Assembly: GCA_021817185.1 (NCBI GenBank)
Contig: JAKAVU010000090.1
Coordinates: forward strand, 1-9,830
Length of the DNA: 9,830 nt
Direction of reading: 5' to 3'
Origin: a bacterium
GTDB taxonomy: Bacteria > Chloroflexota > Dormibacteria > UBA8260 > Bog-877
Position 1 is the first letter of the stretch. Each line of letters begins with the position of its first letter. A model generated the notes under the pieces. That model made no database searches and had not been told where the DNA came from. It saw nothing but the letters and a program-made list of their open reading frames with translations. Made by a program: the position numbers and the translations under genes. This document shows positions 6,680-9,830 of the stretch, one piece after another.

Positions 6680-8257
6680 GTGACTGAGCAGGAGACCGTG
6701 CTGGCCGAGGCGAAGCGGCGGCGCACCTTCGCGATCATCAGCCACCCCGACGCTGGCAAGACCACCCTCACGGAGAAGTTCCTCCTCTACTCCGGGGCGG
6801 TGCAGGAGGCCGGCAGCGTCAAGGCTCGCGCCGGCAGGCGTCGGGCCACCTCCGACTGGATGGGGCTGGAGCAGGAGAGGGGCATCTCGATCACCTCCAC
6901 CGCCATCCAGTTCGAGTACCTGGGCCATGTCCTGAACCTGCTGGACACCCCCGGCCACCGGGACTTCTCCGAGGACACCTACCGGGTGCTGGCGGCGGCC
7001 GACGCCGCGATCATGGTGCTCGACGTCGCCAAGGGGATCGAGGCTCAGACCCTGAAGCTCTTCGAGGTCTGTCGAGCCCGGCGGCTGCCGATCATCACCT
7101 TCCTCAACAAGATGGACCGGCCCGGCCGGCCACCGCTGGAGCTGCTCGACGAGATCCAGGCCCAGATCAATCTCAGGGCGACCCCGGTCACCTGGCCGGT
7201 CGGGGTGCCGGGTGACTTCCGCGGGGTCGTGCACCGCCCGAGCGGCGACTTTGTCCGCTTTACCAGGACCGTCCGCGGCACCACCATGGCGCCGGAGGAG
7301 GTGCTGCCGGCCGACCGGGCGGCTCAGCCGGACCGGGAGGCCTGGGCGGCGGCCCGGGACGAGGTGGACCTCCTCGGCGCGGTGGGGGCCAATTTCGACC
7401 TGGAGTCGTTTCTGGCCGGCGAGTCAACCCCCGTGTTCGTCGGCTCCGCCCTCACCAACTTCGGAGTCCGCCACCTCCTCCAGGCGGTGGTGGACCTCGC
7501 CCCCGGGCCATCGCCGCGGACCGCCGCGGACGGGTCCGCGCGGCCCCTGGAGGCTCCTTTTTCGGGATTCGTCTTCAAGATCCAGGCGAACATGGATCGC
7601 TTCCACCGCGACCACCTCGCCTTCGTCCGGGTCTGCTCGGGGCGCTTCGAGCGGGGGGCGGCGCTGGTGCATCAGGCGAGCGGGCACCAGTTCTCGACCA
7701 AGTACGCGGCCTCCATGTTCGGCGCCGACCGGAACACGGTGGAGCTGGCTTACCCGGGCGACATCGTCGGTCTGGTCAACGCCAGCGAGCTGCGGATCGG
7801 TGACACCCTGTACGCGGGATCGCCGGTCGCCTTCCCGGCGATCCCGACGTTCGCGCCCGAGCTCTTCGCCACCGCACGCCCCCACGACACCTCACGCTAC
7901 AAGCAATTCCGCAGGGGGCTCTCGCAGTTGGAACAGGAGGGGGTGGTGCAGGTGCTGCAGGACCCAGAGGGGGACCCGGCCCCCATCCTGGCCGCGGTCG
8001 GCGAGATGCAGTTCGAGGTGCTCTCGCACCGCCTCAGCCACGAGTACGGAGCCCCGGTGCATCTCACCCTCACCCCCCACCGTCTGGCCCGGCGCACCGA
8101 CGCCGCCACCGCCTCAGCGCTGCGCTCGACTCGGGGGGTCAGGGTCCTGCGCCGTACCGACGGCACCCTGCTGGCCGCCTTCGAGAGCCCCTACTGGCTC
8201 GACCACCTGCAGGGCGAGCACCCGGAGTGGCTGCTCGACTCCATCCTGGCCGAATGA
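6680..8257 (+). CDS. prfC: Peptide chain release factor 3
   Basis: A translational GTPase that removes release factors 1 and 2 from the ribosome after peptide release. It has 525 residues, close to the 529 of the E. coli protein. Numbered from the GTG: the P-loop HPDAGKT (22-28); the RF3-type switch I stretch ATSDWMGLEQERGISITS (56-73), which separates it from EF-G and LepA; DTPGH (89-93); and NKMDR (142-146). The C-terminal third carries GEMQFEVLSHRLSHEYGA, as in RF3. It is divergent from the dioxygenase gene and followed after 21 bases by pncB, so the two are probably one transcript. All GTPase motifs are intact. Release factor 3 is patchily distributed in bacteria, so its presence is a lineage trait but not unusual. 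Confidence 0.96.
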   Translation: MTEQETVLAEAKRRRTFAIISHPDAGKTTLTEKFLLYSGAVQEAGSVKARAGRRRATSDWMGLEQERGISITSTAIQFEYLGHVLNLLDTPGHRDFSEDTYRVLAAADAAIMVLDVAKGIEAQTLKLFEVCRARRLPIITFLNKMDRPGRPPLELLDEIQAQINLRATPVTWPVGVPGDFRGVVHRPSGDFVRFTRTVRGTTMAPEEVLPADRAAQPDREAWAAARDEVDLLGAVGANFDLESFLAGESTPVFVGSALTNFGVRHLLQAVVDLAPGPSPRTAADGSARPLEAPFSGFVFKIQANMDRFHRDHLAFVRVCSGRFERGAALVHQASGHQFSTKYAASMFGADRNTVELAYPGDIVGLVNASELRIGDTLYAGSPVAFPAIPTFAPELFATARPHDTSRYKQFRRGLSQLEQEGVVQVLQDPEGDPAPILAAVGEMQFEVLSHRLSHEYGAPVHLTLTPHRLARRTDAATASALRSTRGVRVLRRTDGTLLAAFESPYWLDHLQGEHPEWLLDSILAE

Positions 8258-8266
8258 CCGTATCTT

Positions 8267-8273
8267 GGAGAGG
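8267..8273 (+). promoter_or_regulatory. Ribosome binding site of pncB supporting a TTG start
   Basis: GGAGAGG lies 5 bases before a TTG at 8279, in the 21-base gap after prfC. No ATG or GTG is equally well placed before the conserved LYELTMADAY stretch, so this site decides the unusual start. Confidence 0.75.
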
Positions 8274-8278
8274 ACAAC

Positions 8279-9691
8279 TTGAGCACTAGCAGCAAGGCCG
8301 CTCACTTCGAATCCGAGGGCTCCGCCTGCCAACCGGGGTCAGGCGCTTCGGCCGCTCTGCTCCTCGACCTGTACGAGCTGACCATGGCCGACGCGTACCG
8401 CCGCGAGGGGATGGCGGACGACCCGGCCACGTTCAGCCTGTTCGCCCGCTCCCTGCCTCCCACCTGGGGATTCCTGGTGGCCGCGGGACTGGATGATTGC
8501 CTGACCTGGCTGGAGCAGTTGAGCTTCACCAGCGACGACCTGGCCGCGGTCCGGCGGCTGGGCGGGTTCTCCGACGGCTTCCTGGATTGGCTGAGCGGGC
8601 TCCGATTCAGAGGCCGGGTGAGGGCGGTCGCCGAGGGGACGGTGGTCTTCCCCAACGAACCGATCCTGGAGGTGGAGGGCCCGCTGGGTGTCATCCAGCT
8701 GGCGGAGACCTACCTCTTGAACCAGGTGACCCTGCAGACGGGGCTGGCCACCGAGGCGGCCCGCTGCCGCCACGCCGCCCAGGGGCGTCCGGTGGTGGAC
8801 TTCGCCCTGCGCCGGGCCCCTGGAGTGGACGCGGGCATGAAGCTGGCGCGATGCTCGCGCCTGGTCGGCCTGGCCGGCACCAGCAACGTGGCCGGCGCCG
8901 GCCGGTATGAGCTGCCCGCCAGCGGCACCATGGCCCACTCGTTCGTCCAGGCCCACGCCGACGAGCTCACCGCCTTCCGGCGCTTCGCGGCGGCCTTCGC
9001 CGAACGCACGCTGCTGCTGGTCGACACCTACGACACCCCCCGCGGGGTGGAGCGGGCCATCCAGGTCGCCCAGGAGATGCGCCGGCAGGGGGTGGAGCTG
9101 CACGGCATCCGGATCGACTCCGGCGACCTCGGCGCGCTGTCCCGGATGGCCCGCCGGCTCCTCGACCAGGCCGGCTTTCCGGACATGATCATCTTCGTCA
9201 GCGGCGGCCTCGACGAGCATCGCATCCACCATCTGGTGGCGGAGGAGGCCGCTCCCATCGACGGATTCGGAGTGGGAACCACCCTGGGGGCGGCGGGTGG
9301 GGTGCCCACCCTGGAGACGGTCTACAAGCTGGTGGAGCATCAGGGGCGGCCTGTCCGCAAGACCTCCTCCGGCAAGTCGACCTGGCCCGGCGCCAAGCAG
9401 GTGTACCGGCTACCCGACTGGTCTGGCGACATCCTGGGCCTGGCGGGGGAACCGGCTCCCCCGGAGACCGCGCCGCCGCTCATGGAGGAGGTCATGAGGG
9501 CAGGGCGTCGCACCGCCGCCGGGCGCCGACCGCTCAGCGACGCCCACCAGCACTTCGAGGAACAGTGGCAGCAGCTGCCCGCGGTCTGGAAGGAGCTGCG
9601 GGATCCACCGCCGTACCCGGTCAGGCCGAGTGGCGAGCTGGAGCGGCTCACCGAGGCCGTGGATCGGAGCCTGGCCGCCGCGGCCAGCTAA
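8279..9691 (+). CDS. pncB: Nicotinate phosphoribosyltransferase
   Basis: This enzyme joins nicotinate to phosphoribosyl pyrophosphate, driven by ATP, to give nicotinate mononucleotide in the Preiss-Handler NAD salvage route. It has 470 residues, in the family range. Motifs are LLLDLYELTMADAY (27-40), EPILEVEGPLG (127-137), TYLLNQVTLQTG (144-155), DFALRRAPGVDAGMK (174-188), GTSNVAGAG (200-208), GTMAHSF (216-222) with His220 as the likely phosphorylated histidine, VDTYDTPRG (248-256), and RIDSGDL (278-284). One oddity: many homologues read RR.HG where this protein has RRAPG (178-182), so a commonly conserved histidine is a proline. It starts with TTG behind a good ribosome site and sits 21 bases after prfC. 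Its stop codon overlaps the stop of a convergent aminotransferase gene. Confidence 0.95.
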   Translation: MSTSSKAAHFESEGSACQPGSGASAALLLDLYELTMADAYRREGMADDPATFSLFARSLPPTWGFLVAAGLDDCLTWLEQLSFTSDDLAAVRRLGGFSDGFLDWLSGLRFRGRVRAVAEGTVVFPNEPILEVEGPLGVIQLAETYLLNQVTLQTGLATEAARCRHAAQGRPVVDFALRRAPGVDAGMKLARCSRLVGLAGTSNVAGAGRYELPASGTMAHSFVQAHADELTAFRRFAAAFAERTLLLVDTYDTPRGVERAIQVAQEMRRQGVELHGIRIDSGDLGALSRMARRLLDQAGFPDMIIFVSGGLDEHRIHHLVAEEAAPIDGFGVGTTLGAAGGVPTLETVYKLVEHQGRPVRKTSSGKSTWPGAKQVYRLPDWSGDILGLAGEPAPPETAPPLMEEVMRAGRRTAAGRRPLSDAHQHFEEQWQQLPAVWKELRDPPPYPVRPSGELERLTEAVDRSLAAAAS

Positions 9692-9830
9692 GCGCGCAGC
9701 TCCAGGACCGCCTCCAGCAGGCGGTCGACATCGCTGCGGGTGTTGTAGTGGACCAGCCCCGCCCGCACCGCCCCACCCGACTCCCGCAGCCCCAGGGCGC
9801 CCACCAGCTCGTAGGCGTAGTTGTCCCCGC
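9688..9830 (-). CDS. Class V aminotransferase, cysteine desulfurase-like, C-terminal end (cut by window edge)
   Basis: I translated the minus frame entering from the right edge by hand. Its last 46 residues include GDNYAYELVGALGLRES, VRAGLVHYNTRSDVDRLL and the end LEAVLELRA before a TAG at 9690-9688. The pattern VR.GL.HYNT...DVDRLLE is typical of the C-terminus of PLP-dependent class V aminotransferases of the cysteine desulfurase-like group. The catalytic lysine and PLP-binding site lie outside the window, so activity cannot be judged. The gene converges on pncB and the two stop codons overlap (TAG at 9688-9690, TAA of pncB at 9689-9691). Confidence 0.8.
   Translation of the reverse strand, partial: GDNYAYELVGALGLRESGGAVRAGLVHYNTRSDVDRLLEAVLELRA
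9706..9726 (+). terminator. Perfect hairpin just after pncB, inside the convergent gene
   Basis: GACCGCCT-CCAGC-AGGCGGTC is a perfect 8-base stem with a 5-base loop, starting 15 bases after the pncB stop. It also codes for the C-terminal DRLLEAV stretch of the convergent aminotransferase. There is no T-run. It could act as a T-less terminator or 3' end protector for the prfC-pncB mRNA, or be a coincidence of GC-rich leucine/glutamate codons. Confidence 0.35.

Noticed and set aside
6386..7234. Minus-strand frame of 282 codons spanning the divergent region and the start of prfC
   Set aside because: It mostly mirrors prfC and crosses both candidate promoters. No homology-like motif is seen.
7212..8282. 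Second plus-strand frame of 356 codons inside prfC
   Set aside because: It is an alternative frame of intact prfC, extremely rich in Ser, Arg, Pro and Thr, with no domain.
8339..9340. Minus-strand open frame of 333 codons opposite pncB
   Set aside because: It is complementary to the conserved pncB and has composition typical of an antisense frame.
1..9830. Mobile elements, CRISPR repeats, tRNA genes, toxin-antitoxin or defence genes
   Set aside because: I looked for repeated units, transposase-like or toxin-like proteins and cloverleaf-like sequences on both strands and saw none. Gene content and composition are uniform and housekeeping in nature.

Overview
The window is a 9.8 kb, uniformly GC-rich, densely packed bacterial chromosomal segment made of housekeeping genes. 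The base composition, GTG and TTG starts, apparent leaderless promoters, the short 6-phosphogluconate dehydrogenase paired with Zwf, and the family flavour of Zwf, Tal and PncB all suggest an actinobacterium, possibly a little-studied lineage. No 16S rRNA or other phylogenetic marker is present, so this is inference. I see no rRNA, tRNA, CRISPR array, insertion sequence, phage gene or island boundary.

Left block (minus strand, 4519 down to 1): a carbohydrate cluster transcribed in the order zwf, gnd, tal, pgi. Zwf oxidises glucose-6-phosphate, a short NAD-type Gnd makes ribulose-5-phosphate, transaldolase returns carbon to fructose-6-phosphate, and glucose-6-phosphate isomerase links this back to glucose-6-phosphate. 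Together they can run an oxidative pentose phosphate cycle. zwf and gnd overlap by 4 bases. pgi runs off the left edge. Neither opcA nor a 6-phosphogluconolactonase gene is within view.

Middle block (minus strand, 6405 down to 4634): a compact run of a LigB/DODA-type extradiol dioxygenase, an 85-residue cysteine-cluster protein (DUF5522-like) and a PP-loop ATPase of the DUF71/Dph6-like family. All three are conserved types, but their biological role in bacteria is poorly defined. This is the most interesting part of the window.

Right block (plus strand, 6680 to 9691): prfC (peptide chain release factor 3) followed after 21 bases by pncB (nicotinate phosphoribosyltransferase, NAD salvage). 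It is divergent from the dioxygenase across a 274-base intergenic region. A class V aminotransferase of the cysteine-desulfurase-like type enters from the right edge on the minus strand, and its stop codon overlaps that of pncB.

The clearest regulatory signal is that zwf and the DUF5522 gene both start with GTG exactly 6 bases after a TANNNT -10 hexamer and lack a well-placed Shine-Dalgarno sequence. This is the expected arrangement for leaderless mRNAs. I found no convincing evidence of a wholly new multi-gene system. The findings are modest and their scores reflect that.
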